NCBI GenBank assembly: GCA_938092135.1
Contig: CALLJL010000006.1
Coordinates: 1-41,845 of the forward strand
Source: an uncultured bacterium
GTDB taxonomy: Bacteria; Acidobacteriota; Aminicenantia; Aminicenantales; CALLJL01
Length of the DNA stretch: 41,845 nt
Direction: 5' to 3'
Part shown: piece by piece, positions 24,583 through 32,804 of the stretch
Numbering within the stretch: the first letter of the stretch is position 1
How the letters are laid out: the number at the start of each line of letters is the position of its first letter
Translations under genes and position numbers: made by a program
The notes under the pieces: model-generated
What the model saw: only the letters and a program-made list of their open reading frames with translations
What the model was told of the DNA's origin: nothing
Database searches by the model: none

Positions 24583-27500
24583 ATGAAAAAATTTTACCTT
24601 TTTTTGTTAGTTCTTTATTTTAGTTCAGCTTTATTTGCTCAGGTTCAGACAGGAAATATCTACGGGAAAGTTGTTGATCCTGAAGGTAATCCACTTCCGG
24701 GGGTTACCATAACCTTAACCGGACGATTAATCTCTCCTATGACTACGATTACCTCCTCTGAGGGAATGTTTCGCTTTCTGCGCCTTGACCCAGCTCGAGA
24801 TTATGCCATCAAGGCTGAGCTCACAGGTTTTAAAACGCTCGTCCGAGAAAACATCGTAGTAACCGTTAATGCGACGACTGAATTAAATTTGGTCATGGAA
24901 CCCGGTGGATTAGAAGAAACGATTATCGTAACTGCCCCCCTGCCGGTAGTGGAGACTAAAAAGCTAAGTGTAGGAGTTAACGTTGATCATGTGGCCTTAC
25001 AGTCGATGCCGACAGCCCGTGACCCCTGGGTAATTCTTCAGATGGCGCCAGGAATAATGGTCGACAGGGAAAATGTGGGTGGCTCTGAATCTGGGCAGCA
25101 ATCAGCTCATTATGCTAAGGGTGGAGGTTCTACTGTCTGGAGTATGGACGGTGTGGTAATCACCGATCCCGCAGCGGTAGCCTCTCCTTCTTATTATGAC
25201 TTTGACGCCTTTGAGGAAATTCAGATTACTACTGGTGGTGCTGATGTTACCCAAATGACTGGAGGCGTAGGGCTGAATCTGGTCACAAGGCGCGGTGGCA
25301 ATAGGTTAAGCGTTGGAGCGAGATTTTATTATACCGATGAGAAATTTCAGGCCGATAATTTAACGGAAGACCTCAAAAAAGAAGGAGTTCGGGGAGTTAA
25401 CAAAATCAGGGCCATTAAAGATTATGGAGTTAATGTGGGTGGTCCCATAATTAGAGAGAGACTTTGGTGGTGGATTTCCTATGGAGTTCAGGATATTTGG
25501 ACCAACAATATTTATGGAGCTAAAGACGATACTTTGCTTCAGAATTATTCCTTCAAGATTAATGCTCAGCTGATTCCTCAGAACCGCTTAGAAGCCTTCG
25601 CTCATATTGGCGCTAAATATAAATATGGCCGCGACTCCAGTTATTCTTTCCCCGGTGGGTATTATCAGTCCGGAAAATATCACTTCGGTAGCCCCATTTA
25701 CAAAATTCAGGATGATCACATGTTCGGGGACAATCTTTTCGTTTCTGTCCGCTACTCCTTTAACGATGCTGGCTTTAATCTTACCCCTATGGATGATCTC
25801 AATTTAGAAAAATGGGCAGCCTATGATGTGACAAGAGGCATCTGGTATAATTCCTATAGCTATTATCGCGCGAGCCGTCCCTCTCACTCGGCTTATCTCC
25901 AGGCCAATTATTTCAATGATTCTCTTTTAGGAGCCAGCCATGAGTTCAAAATCGGAGGCGAGTGGCGTTTGAGCAACGGAGCCCACACCTCCACTTGGCC
26001 AGGAAACACCAGACGTCGCTATAATTACAACACTCTTACTCTGGACATTACCGGAGACAATAAGCCTGACCTTGTTCCTGGAATTCAATTGATTGAAGTC
26101 TGGCGAGGAGGGCAAAGCGATAATAATTTTGTTAAGCAATATACCGGCTATATTAGCGACACCATAACCTACAAAAGATTAAACGTAATTATTGGCTTTC
26201 GCTTTGATTACCAGAGACCATGGATTGAAGAATTCACGCGAGTTGCCGTTGATAAAGAGAGCAAGGTCTGGAAAGATAATTTTGATCCCAAGGTGATTCA
26301 GGCCATTGATAAAGTTCTGCCTGGACTTCCTGTTAAATCTATTAAGCCTGACTGGAGCTGGAAAGTTCTTTCGCCTCGCTTAGGAATAACCTATGATATT
26401 ACCGGCGACGGCAAAACCATGGCCAAATTCTCCTTCGCTCAATATGGAGAATTTATGGGCACCGGTTGGGCCAGCTATTTCATGCCCTACGCTACTGGTG
26501 GATCCATGAATTTCTGGTGGTTAGATAGTAATGGTAATAACAAGGTCGAACTCAATGAGCTTTTCTGGAGAACGGCTACTAATTATGCTCCTCAGAGGGT
26601 CTTTGATGATGCCGGCAACCTCATTGGCGACGTAACCGGCGCCTATGGAATCATGTGGTCAGGCTATGACATCAATAATCCCTTTGTTCTCGGACCGTCC
26701 CGCTATACAGTTGATAAAAACGCCACTTCTATGAGAACAACTGAATTTCTATTAACCTTAGAAAGAGAGCTTCTCCCCGACTTGGGAATTGCCCTTGATT
26801 TTGGTTACCGCAAATTTGATCACTTTAACTGGGCCATTGAGTATGATCCCAATACCAAGCAGAAAGAATCTCAAGCTGAGTATATTCAAATAGGAAAAGT
26901 TCCAGCGACTGTTGGTGGAAAATCCACAGAGGAAGCAGCTGGAAGACCCTATTACTTACGAAAAGGTGGCATTCCCTATCGCTATTTCCGTTATCTCGAA
27001 AGAATACCCGATTACTATCGCGACTGGTATGGCACAGAACTGCGGGTAACCAAGCGACTTTCCCATCGCTGGATGCTCAACGGTTCTCTTACCCTCCAGA
27101 TGCAGAAAAATCATTATGGCCAAAGGGGTTATATGAATCCCACTAATCTCTGGGCGATCGATAATAAGATATATGCTCCCTATATGGGTGGTGGCAGTGG
27201 CAAGATTTCCATTCCGGGATTTTCTCGAATTTTGGTGAAATTGTCAGGGCTCTATCAGTTACCCTATGACTTTAATGTATCCTTCAACTTTAATGCTCGA
27301 GAAGGCCATCTTGTTCCTCATACCCTAACTATAGTTGATTACAATGCTCCCAACCCATACAACCAGTCGATTACTATTTACACCCAGGAATGGGGCAAAG
27401 AAAGACTGCCCTTCTTCTGGAATTTCGACATGAGAATTGAAAAAGTCATTAGAACTCAAGAAGGGGTGAAGGTTTATCTAAGCGCCGATATTTTTAACGT

Positions 27501-27654
27501 CTTTAACCAGAACCACATGAACCGTCGTTATGAAAAGTTGTTAGGAACCTACTATATGCACAATGGGTATTTCGCGCCGAACGCAACCTATGGCTTGGCC
27601 AACGAAGTGTTGAACCCAAGAGTAGCTCGTTTTGGAATAAGATTCGAATTCTAA
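24583..27654 (+). CDS. TonB-dependent receptor with carboxypeptidase-regulatory-like N-terminal domain
   Basis: Outer-membrane active transporter driven by TonB. Signal peptide MKKFYLFLLVLYFSSALFAQ. Residues 25-110 are a carboxypeptidase-D-regulatory-like beta sandwich (GNIYGKVVDPEGNPLPGVTI, EGMFRFLRLDP). A TonB-box-like ETIIVTAPLP and plug domain follow (LQMAPGIMVDRENVGG, STVWSMDGVVITD, EEIQITTGGAD, LVTRRGGN). The rest is the 22-strand barrel, ending ARFGIRFEF with terminal Phe. The length of 1023 suits this oligosaccharide/peptide-type receptor class. The gene has AAAAAAGGAGG upstream and a strong terminator 30 bases downstream, so it is monocistronic, with no SusD-like partner. The ligand is unknown. 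Confidence 0.92.
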   Translation: MKKFYLFLLVLYFSSALFAQVQTGNIYGKVVDPEGNPLPGVTITLTGRLISPMTTITSSEGMFRFLRLDPARDYAIKAELTGFKTLVRENIVVTVNATTELNLVMEPGGLEETIIVTAPLPVVETKKLSVGVNVDHVALQSMPTARDPWVILQMAPGIMVDRENVGGSESGQQSAHYAKGGGSTVWSMDGVVITDPAAVASPSYYDFDAFEEIQITTGGADVTQMTGGVGLNLVTRRGGNRLSVGARFYYTDEKFQADNLTEDLKKEGVRGVNKIRAIKDYGVNVGGPIIRERLWWWISYGVQDIWTNNIYGAKDDTLLQNYSFKINAQLIPQNRLEAFAHIGAKYKYGRDSSYSFPGGYYQSGKYHFGSPIYKIQDDHMFGDNLFVSVRYSFNDAGFNLTPMDDLNLEKWAAYDVTRGIWYNSYSYYRASRPSHSAYLQANYFNDSLLGASHEFKIGGEWRLSNGAHTSTWPGNTRRRYNYNTLTLDITGDNKPDLVPGIQLIEVWRGGQSDNNFVKQYTGYISDTITYKRLNVIIGFRFDYQRPWIEEFTRVAVDKESKVWKDNFDPKVIQAIDKVLPGLPVKSIKPDWSWKVLSPRLGITYDITGDGKTMAKFSFAQYGEFMGTGWASYFMPYATGGSMNFWWLDSNGNNKVELNELFWRTATNYAPQRVFDDAGNLIGDVTGAYGIMWSGYDINNPFVLGPSRYTVDKNATSMRTTEFLLTLERELLPDLGIALDFGYRKFDHFNWAIEYDPNTKQKESQAEYIQIGKVPATVGGKSTEEAAGRPYYLRKGGIPYRYFRYLERIPDYYRDWYGTELRVTKRLSHRWMLNGSLTLQMQKNHYGQRGYMNPTNLWAIDNKIYAPYMGGGSGKISIPGFSRILVKLSGLYQLPYDFNVSFNFNAREGHLVPHTLTIVDYNAPNPYNQSITIYTQEWGKERLPFFWNFDMRIEKVIRTQEGVKVYLSADIFNVFNQNHMNRRYEKLLGTYYMHNGYFAPNATYGLANEVLNPRVARFGIRFEF

Positions 27655-27680
27655 AACAAAACAGAAAAGTTAATAGAAAG

Positions 27681-27718
27681 AAATGGGGGGGCAAATATAG
27701 GCCCCCCCATTTTATTTT
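27681..27718 (+). terminator. rho-independent terminator of first TonB receptor
   Basis: Perfect 10-bp stem ATGGGGGGGC (27683-27692) / GCCCCCCCAT (27701-27710), 8-base loop, followed by TTTATTTT. It starts 29 bases after the receptor stop codon. Confidence 0.92.
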
Positions 27719-27909
27719 AAATAAGATAAAAAATTATTTTTTGTGGGAAAACAAAGAAAGCGAAAGAGATTAAATTAAGTAAGCCCTAAAGAAACTTCCT
27801 ATTTATTTTGTAATTTTATTATTTAAATTCATCATTTTTTATTTTTAATAGCAAGAAGCAATAATTCGTCTTTTAAAATAGGAGCGTTTATCTGTCCTAA
27901 TAAAAACAT

Positions 27910-28131
27910 CATGACTAAAATGTATCGCCTCAGGATATTTTCCCTCGTTTTTCCCCATAATGAAAAAAGACAGCTTTTCTGCACCGGCTTTATCAGGCTC
28001 GAGCCAGATTTGTTTAAACTTCTATTTGAGCTATTGTAAAGTTAACCTTCTTTAAGTTTTTCCTTTTAAAAGGGAAGTCTACGACAGCTCCCTCATTTAG
28101 AATCAAATTATGAATATTTTTGTCCACCAGC
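27910..28131 (-). mobile_element. IS256-family remnant, internal deletion derivative (copy 3)
   Basis: Left part matches 23150-23253 of copy 2, reading on the minus strand KQIWLEPDKAGAEKLS and EGKYPEAI; right part matches 24070-24179 (start-codon region, internal hairpin, right inverted repeat in degenerate form GGGAAGTCTACGACAGC, and the outer 40 bases). The two parts join directly at the start codon, so about 820 bases of the gene are gone. Length about 220 bases. Confidence 0.75.
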
Positions 28132-28284
28132 ACGTTTCTTATCTTTCGATCAGAATAGATTAAATTAGCTTTTTATTAACAAAGGTTCAATTTTAGGCCT
28201 CTAAAAATCCTTTTTTTGTCCCCTCCGGCTTCATCAAAGCAATTTCATATTTAGCAACATTTATTAATTATCTGCGGGGTAGCC

Positions 28285-28290
28285 TATAAT
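28285..28290 (+). promoter_or_regulatory. candidate -10 box before DUF5107 gene
   Basis: A perfect TATAAT 64 bases before ATG 28355; the hexamer 17 bases upstream (TATTAA) is a poor -35, so this is only a candidate. Confidence 0.3.
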
Positions 28291-28354
28291 CAAAGTTTTA
28301 TGTTAAATATTATAAAAAGTTTCATGATGATAAATTCAACAAAGAGGAGGGGAA

Positions 28355-31300
28355 ATGAAAAAAGAAAAACGTTCAATATTACTGATGATCAGCCTTATTT
28401 TGCTTTATCTCAATGGTTTAAGTGAAATCAGCGAGAATAAAGCCAGAATCAGGATCGAAAAATTGGTTTTAAAGACCTATGGTTTTTCTGATCCTGACCC
28501 TGTGGCTCGGCCTGGCCCAATTTATCCTTATTTTCGTTTTCATGGTTATAGCCTGAAGGGTGAACCAAAAGCCTGGAATATGGTTCTGATGGAAAATCCT
28601 TATTTGGAATTGATGATTGCTCCAGAAATTGGTGGTAAAGTCTGGGGAGCTCGAGAAAAATCAAGCGGCTTTGATTTCATTTACTGGAATCCGGTGGTTA
28701 AATTTAGGGAAATAGCTTTAAGGGGACCTTGGACTTCAGGGGGGATTGAGTTTAATTTCGGAATTCTCGGCCATACGCCGACAACCGCAACACCTGTAGA
28801 TTTCCTTTTAGAAGAAAATAATAATGATGGGAGTGTGGCCTGCATTGTGGGGACGATGGATTTGCCTTCGCGAACTCGCTGGTATGTGCGAATTCGCTTG
28901 CCCGGCGACCAAGCGATAATTGAAACTGAGGGCTTCTGGTTCAATCCTACGCCCTTCCATCAAAGTCTTTATCACTGGATGACAGCCGCTGCCGCCGTTG
29001 GTCAAGACCTTCGTTTTTATCATCCCGGTCAATATTTTATTGGGCATGATGGAATTCCCGCTCCTTGGCCACATGGTCCTGATGGACGCGATTTATCTTA
29101 TTATCGAAATAACAATTTTGGAGGGAGTAAATCCTATCACATTCTCGGTGAATACAGTGAATTTTTTGCTGGCATCTGGGAGGAAAAAGCTTTAGGTTAT
29201 GGCCATTTTGCCTTTTATCCCGACAAGCCCGGAATGAAGCTCTGGCTCTGGTCCCAGGCCAGGGATGGCGAAATCTGGCACAATTTACTGACCGATTGGC
29301 CAGCCCCTCAGTATATTGAAATGCAAACCGGTTTCCTCTATAATCAAACGGCGGCGGCCTCAAGTCTAACCCCTTTCAAGCATGCCTTTTTTTCTCCCTA
29401 TCATGTCATCCATTGGAAGGAATTTTGGTTTCCTCTAAAGGGATTGAGGAGAGTCGTAGCGGCATCGCCATCGGGCGCCCTTAATGTTGAGGTTAAGGAA
29501 CCGGGCCATGAAGAAAAAAATGGGGAAAAAAATGAAAAAGTTTTAAAAAGGCCAAGGTTTCAAGAAAAACAGTATGAGCCTCTTGAGATCAGGCATGAAA
29601 TTAAAAAAAACGATTTAAAAAATAAAAAATTTGTTATTGAATTTTGCCCGACTCTTTCCGGCGAAAAAGACTTAAGGATTGAAGCTAATGGCCAGCTTTT
29701 TTTTCAAGAAAGGATGGTTCTCAGACCTCTGGTTTTGTGGCAAAGGGAAGTGGAATTACCGGAATCGGCTGAAAATCTTAGGTTGATTATTGGTGATGGC
29801 GAAATTATTTGGACCTATGATCAAAATTTTCGACGGAGCCTCAGCCGGCCAATCCATCCGCTTGAGGATTTCAACTGGGCTTCAGCTGAGGGACAATTTC
29901 AGATGGGTGAGGAACTTTTTCGTCAGCGCCGCTTTGGCGAGGCCTTTCAGGCCTATCAGAATTGTCTTAAAAAGGAACCAGGTCATCTTAAAGCCTTAAC
30001 TCGTTTAGCCGAACTTGAATTGCGAGCTGAAAGGGTTAAACCGGCCCTTGAATTTGCCCGAAAGGCCTTGATGATTGATGCCTATGAACCCTCGGCTAAT
30101 TTTATTTATGGGGTAATAAATAGGCGTTTGGGCAACTGGGCCAATGCTCTCGATGGATTTAGCTGGGCGAGCCGTTCTCTTGATTTTCGCTCCGGGGCTT
30201 TTACTGAAATGGCGGAAATTTTTTTCGTTCAAAACGATTTATGGCGGGCTAAGGAATATATCAACCGAGCTCTTAAAATCGAACCCGAAAATATGTCCGC
30301 TCGGGAATTGGCCATCATCATCTCTCGAAAAGAGAAGAAAAAAGAGGAAACAGAGGCTAAGATAAAAGAAGCTCTAACGATTGATCCCTTAAATCATTCC
30401 CTTCGCTTTGAAGCTTATCTCCTTGAGCCGAATGAAGAAAAGAAAAAGCTCTTTCTTGAAGCCATTACCCATGAACTTCCCCATGAAACCTTTTTAGAGC
30501 TGGCTTTTCGCTATGCACGGCTTGGGCTTCTTCATGAAGCGAGGACTTTACTTGAGCTTGGACCGGATCATCCTTTAATTCTCCTGACCTTGGCCTATTT
30601 CTTAAGAGATTCAAATGAATCGGAAAGCCAATTTTTATTAAATCAAGCTTTATTTTTAAACAAATCGTCAGGGCCGGCATCTTCTTCTCTTTCTCCCTTT
30701 TTTGTTCCCGTTTTTCCCTACAGACCAGAGATGATTCCTATAATTGAATGGGCTAAAGAGAAAAAGCCCCACTGGAAATTAAATTATTGGCTGGCCCTTA
30801 TTTTCTGGAATCTCGGAAGAGAAGATGAAGCTGAGAATCTTCTCCTGGCCTGCGCTGATGAGTCCGATTCAGGGCCTTTTTATTTAACTAGAGCTCAATT
30901 TTTAATGGATCGAGGGAAAGAGGAGAAAGCCTTAGAGGATATAGAGAGAGCCATCAAATTGGAGCCTAAAAACTGGCGGGCCTGGCATAGGCTTGTAAAT
31001 TATCTCGAAGGAAAAGGTGAAGACCAACTGGCTTTTGAAAAGGCTAAGGAAATTTATCCTCTTTTCCCCGAGAATTCAATTTTAATCCTTGACTTGGCTC
31101 GTGGTCTCCTTCGCACCGGGAAATTGAAAGAAATGCTGAATTTTCTTTCGAAGGTTACTATCCTTCCCTATGAAGGTGCCTGGGAGGGACGCGATCTTTA
31201 TCGACAAGCCAATCTGCTTTTAGCTGCTCAGGCTATGGCCAAATCAAAGTGGAGTGAGGCTTTGTTCTTTCTTTCCGCGGCCCGAAAATGGCCTGAAAAT

Positions 31301-31732
31301 CTGGGTGCTGGCCGCCCCTATGAGCCCGATGAAAGAATTGAACTTTATTTAGAAGGGCTAATTTATGAAAAGCAGAAAAAATGGCAGAAGGCGCGGAATC
31401 GCTGGCAGAAATTAGTAGCTTTCTCTGAAAAAAAGCAACAGGAAATTTCTCTTTTAAGTCTCCTCAACGCTTTAACTTGGAAAAAACTTGGGGAAGTAGA
31501 AAAAAGTCAATATCTCTATGACCAATGGCTCACAAGGTGGTCTGAAAGAGTCCCTTTCGAGTGGGCAGCGGCTATTTTTTCCGAGGATTATGAAAAAGCT
31601 AATAAAGTTGTCAGGCATTGGCTATTGAGGCATAAAAAGAAAAGTCTTTGGAATTTAGCTGAGGCTGACCATTACTGGCCCCTTTTTGTGGAAATTTTTA
31701 ATCTGACCTCTAAAATTCATTCTGACCGTTAA
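28355..31732 (+). CDS. secreted DUF5107 protein with TPR repeats
   Basis: Signal-type N-terminus (RSILLMISLILLYLNGLS). Residues about 35-360 form a DUF5107 (PF17128) domain, related to the galactose-mutarotase fold: YLELMIAPEIGGKVWGAREK, FDFIYWNPVVKFREIALRGP, GGIEFNFGILGHTPTTATPV, YHWMTAAAAVGQDLRFYHPG. A beta-rich linker (about 390-500) leads to many tetratricopeptide repeats to the C-terminus (FGEAFQAYQNCLKKEPGHLK; WRAKEYINRALKIEPENMSA; KALEDIERAIKLEPKNWRAW), usual for this architecture (about 1100 residues). Such proteins are found with polysaccharide-utilisation genes and probably bind or process carbohydrate, but no enzyme activity is established. AGAGGAGGGG precedes the ATG. It lies between the two TonB receptors on the same strand. 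Confidence 0.85.
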   Translation: MKKEKRSILLMISLILLYLNGLSEISENKARIRIEKLVLKTYGFSDPDPVARPGPIYPYFRFHGYSLKGEPKAWNMVLMENPYLELMIAPEIGGKVWGAREKSSGFDFIYWNPVVKFREIALRGPWTSGGIEFNFGILGHTPTTATPVDFLLEENNNDGSVACIVGTMDLPSRTRWYVRIRLPGDQAIIETEGFWFNPTPFHQSLYHWMTAAAAVGQDLRFYHPGQYFIGHDGIPAPWPHGPDGRDLSYYRNNNFGGSKSYHILGEYSEFFAGIWEEKALGYGHFAFYPDKPGMKLWLWSQARDGEIWHNLLTDWPAPQYIEMQTGFLYNQTAAASSLTPFKHAFFSPYHVIHWKEFWFPLKGLRRVVAASPSGALNVEVKEPGHEEKNGEKNEKVLKRPRFQEKQYEPLEIRHEIKKNDLKNKKFVIEFCPTLSGEKDLRIEANGQLFFQERMVLRPLVLWQREVELPESAENLRLIIGDGEIIWTYDQNFRRSLSRPIHPLEDFNWASAEGQFQMGEELFRQRRFGEAFQAYQNCLKKEPGHLKALTRLAELELRAERVKPALEFARKALMIDAYEPSANFIYGVINRRLGNWANALDGFSWASRSLDFRSGAFTEMAEIFFVQNDLWRAKEYINRALKIEPENMSARELAIIISRKEKKKEETEAKIKEALTIDPLNHSLRFEAYLLEPNEEKKKLFLEAITHELPHETFLELAFRYARLGLLHEARTLLELGPDHPLILLTLAYFLRDSNESESQFLLNQALFLNKSSGPASSSLSPFFVPVFPYRPEMIPIIEWAKEKKPHWKLNYWLALIFWNLGREDEAENLLLACADESDSGPFYLTRAQFLMDRGKEEKALEDIERAIKLEPKNWRAWHRLVNYLEGKGEDQLAFEKAKEIYPLFPENSILILDLARGLLRTGKLKEMLNFLSKVTILPYEGAWEGRDLYRQANLLLAAQAMAKSKWSEALFFLSAARKWPENLGAGRPYEPDERIELYLEGLIYEKQKKWQKARNRWQKLVAFSEKKQQEISLLSLLNALTWKKLGEVEKSQYLYDQWLTRWSERVPFEWAAAIFSEDYEKANKVVRHWLLRHKKKSLWNLAEADHYWPLFVEIFNLTSKIHSDR

Positions 31733-32087
31733 TATTTCTCTTGACCCATAGATTAGGTTGAAACTTTTAGAGGGACTGTCATTCAAATTTAATAAAAATG
31801 ATTTAAAAGAATTTAAATTCATTCTACACCAAAATTGTTTAAAATAATTCTAAGCTAAAAAATTGGTATAGCCCTTTGAGCTTCCCTTTTTCCATATATT
31901 TACTCAACAATAAAAAGGCTAAAGGCCTTCATCAGGGAAAAGGAAAAGGGGAAAAAGCAAGGGCTAAAAAATTTTATTAAATAATCACCTAAAATTGTTA
32001 AATATGTGGTTAATACCATAAATTAAAATATTTATTTGCCTATCTTTGGAAAAATATTAAAATAATATCTTGATTCATATTGGGGCG
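31733..32087. other. intergenic region with long imperfect inverted repeat
   Basis: About 350 bases. AGCCCTTTGAGCTTCCC near 31869 and GGGGAAAAAGCAAGGGCT near 31948-31965 are complementary with mismatches, enclosing a small AAGGC-TAAA-GGCCTT stem; the right arm is followed by AAAAAATTTTATT. It could act as a terminator for the DUF5107 gene. No gene seen. Confidence 0.4.
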
Positions 32088-32687
32088 ATGAGGAAGAGAG
32101 TCTTAAGATATAGCAAGAAGAGGAGATATCAATTATTTCTCCCTTTTTATTTTTTGGCCCTTTCTTTAACCTTATCCCTGATTTTAGACCCAGTTCTTGG
32201 AAAATATCTTTGGCTCGAACATCGACAGAAAATGATAAAAAGGCAAGTGGAGGAACAAGTTCTGTATGGTCTGGGAAAAGAACGACTGGTTCTTCTGGAA
32301 TTTACTACCCAAGAAGTTAATACAAAATTAAAATGGCGATCAGCCAGGGAATTTGAATTTAATCATGAGTTATATGATGTGGTTGAATCGATTTTAGATA
32401 ACGAAAAAATTTTATTCTGGTGCTGGCGTGACCATCCTGAGACCAGGATTGAAAAAGAAATAGAAGCATTGCTTTCTAGCTTTCAAAAAAAAGGGGGAAA
32501 ATCATTAATCTTAGAAGAAGGCTCGAATTCTTCGAATTCAATGCCTAAAATTTATCTTTTCTTTCCTTCTTCCGGCCTTTCAGTAAACAGGCCTGATTTA
32601 TTTTCTTTCTTTAATTTAATGACTTTTAAGGCCCCTTCTTCGCTGAATAATCAACCTCCTTCCCCTCCTCCCCGTTGGTTGACCTAA
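32088..32687 (+). CDS. membrane-anchored protein of a TonB-receptor-associated family, unknown function
   Basis: No named family is certain. A single hydrophobic anchor (LFLPFYFLALSLTLSLILDP) is followed by HRQKMIKRQVEEQVLYGLGK, LVLLEFTTQE, LKWRSAREFEFNHELYDVVE, ILFWCWRDHPETRIEKEIEA and a Ser/Pro-rich tail. This order, a Lys/Arg-rich helix, then LKxxxAREFxxxxxLYDVVxS, then a Tyr/Trp-Cys-x-x-D stretch, closely resembles small unannotated proteins that in Bacteroidota lie beside TonB-dependent receptors. The receptor here starts 117 bases downstream on the same strand, which fits. ATG 32088 is preferred to TTG 32070. Low complexity at the C-terminus (SSLNNQPPSPPPRWLT) is unusual. Confidence 0.6.
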   Translation: MRKRVLRYSKKRRYQLFLPFYFLALSLTLSLILDPVLGKYLWLEHRQKMIKRQVEEQVLYGLGKERLVLLEFTTQEVNTKLKWRSAREFEFNHELYDVVESILDNEKILFWCWRDHPETRIEKEIEALLSSFQKKGGKSLILEEGSNSSNSMPKIYLFFPSSGLSVNRPDLFSFFNLMTFKAPSSLNNQPPSPPPRWLT

Positions 32688-32804
32688 TTAAATTGGTCAA
32701 TCGACGAAGGAAAAATCTGGCTGAATCAATTAACCCTTTAATTCTAAAAAAGCTAAAGTTATCCAATCTTAAGAGGAATTAGATGAGAGAGGAAAGGAGG
32801 AAAG

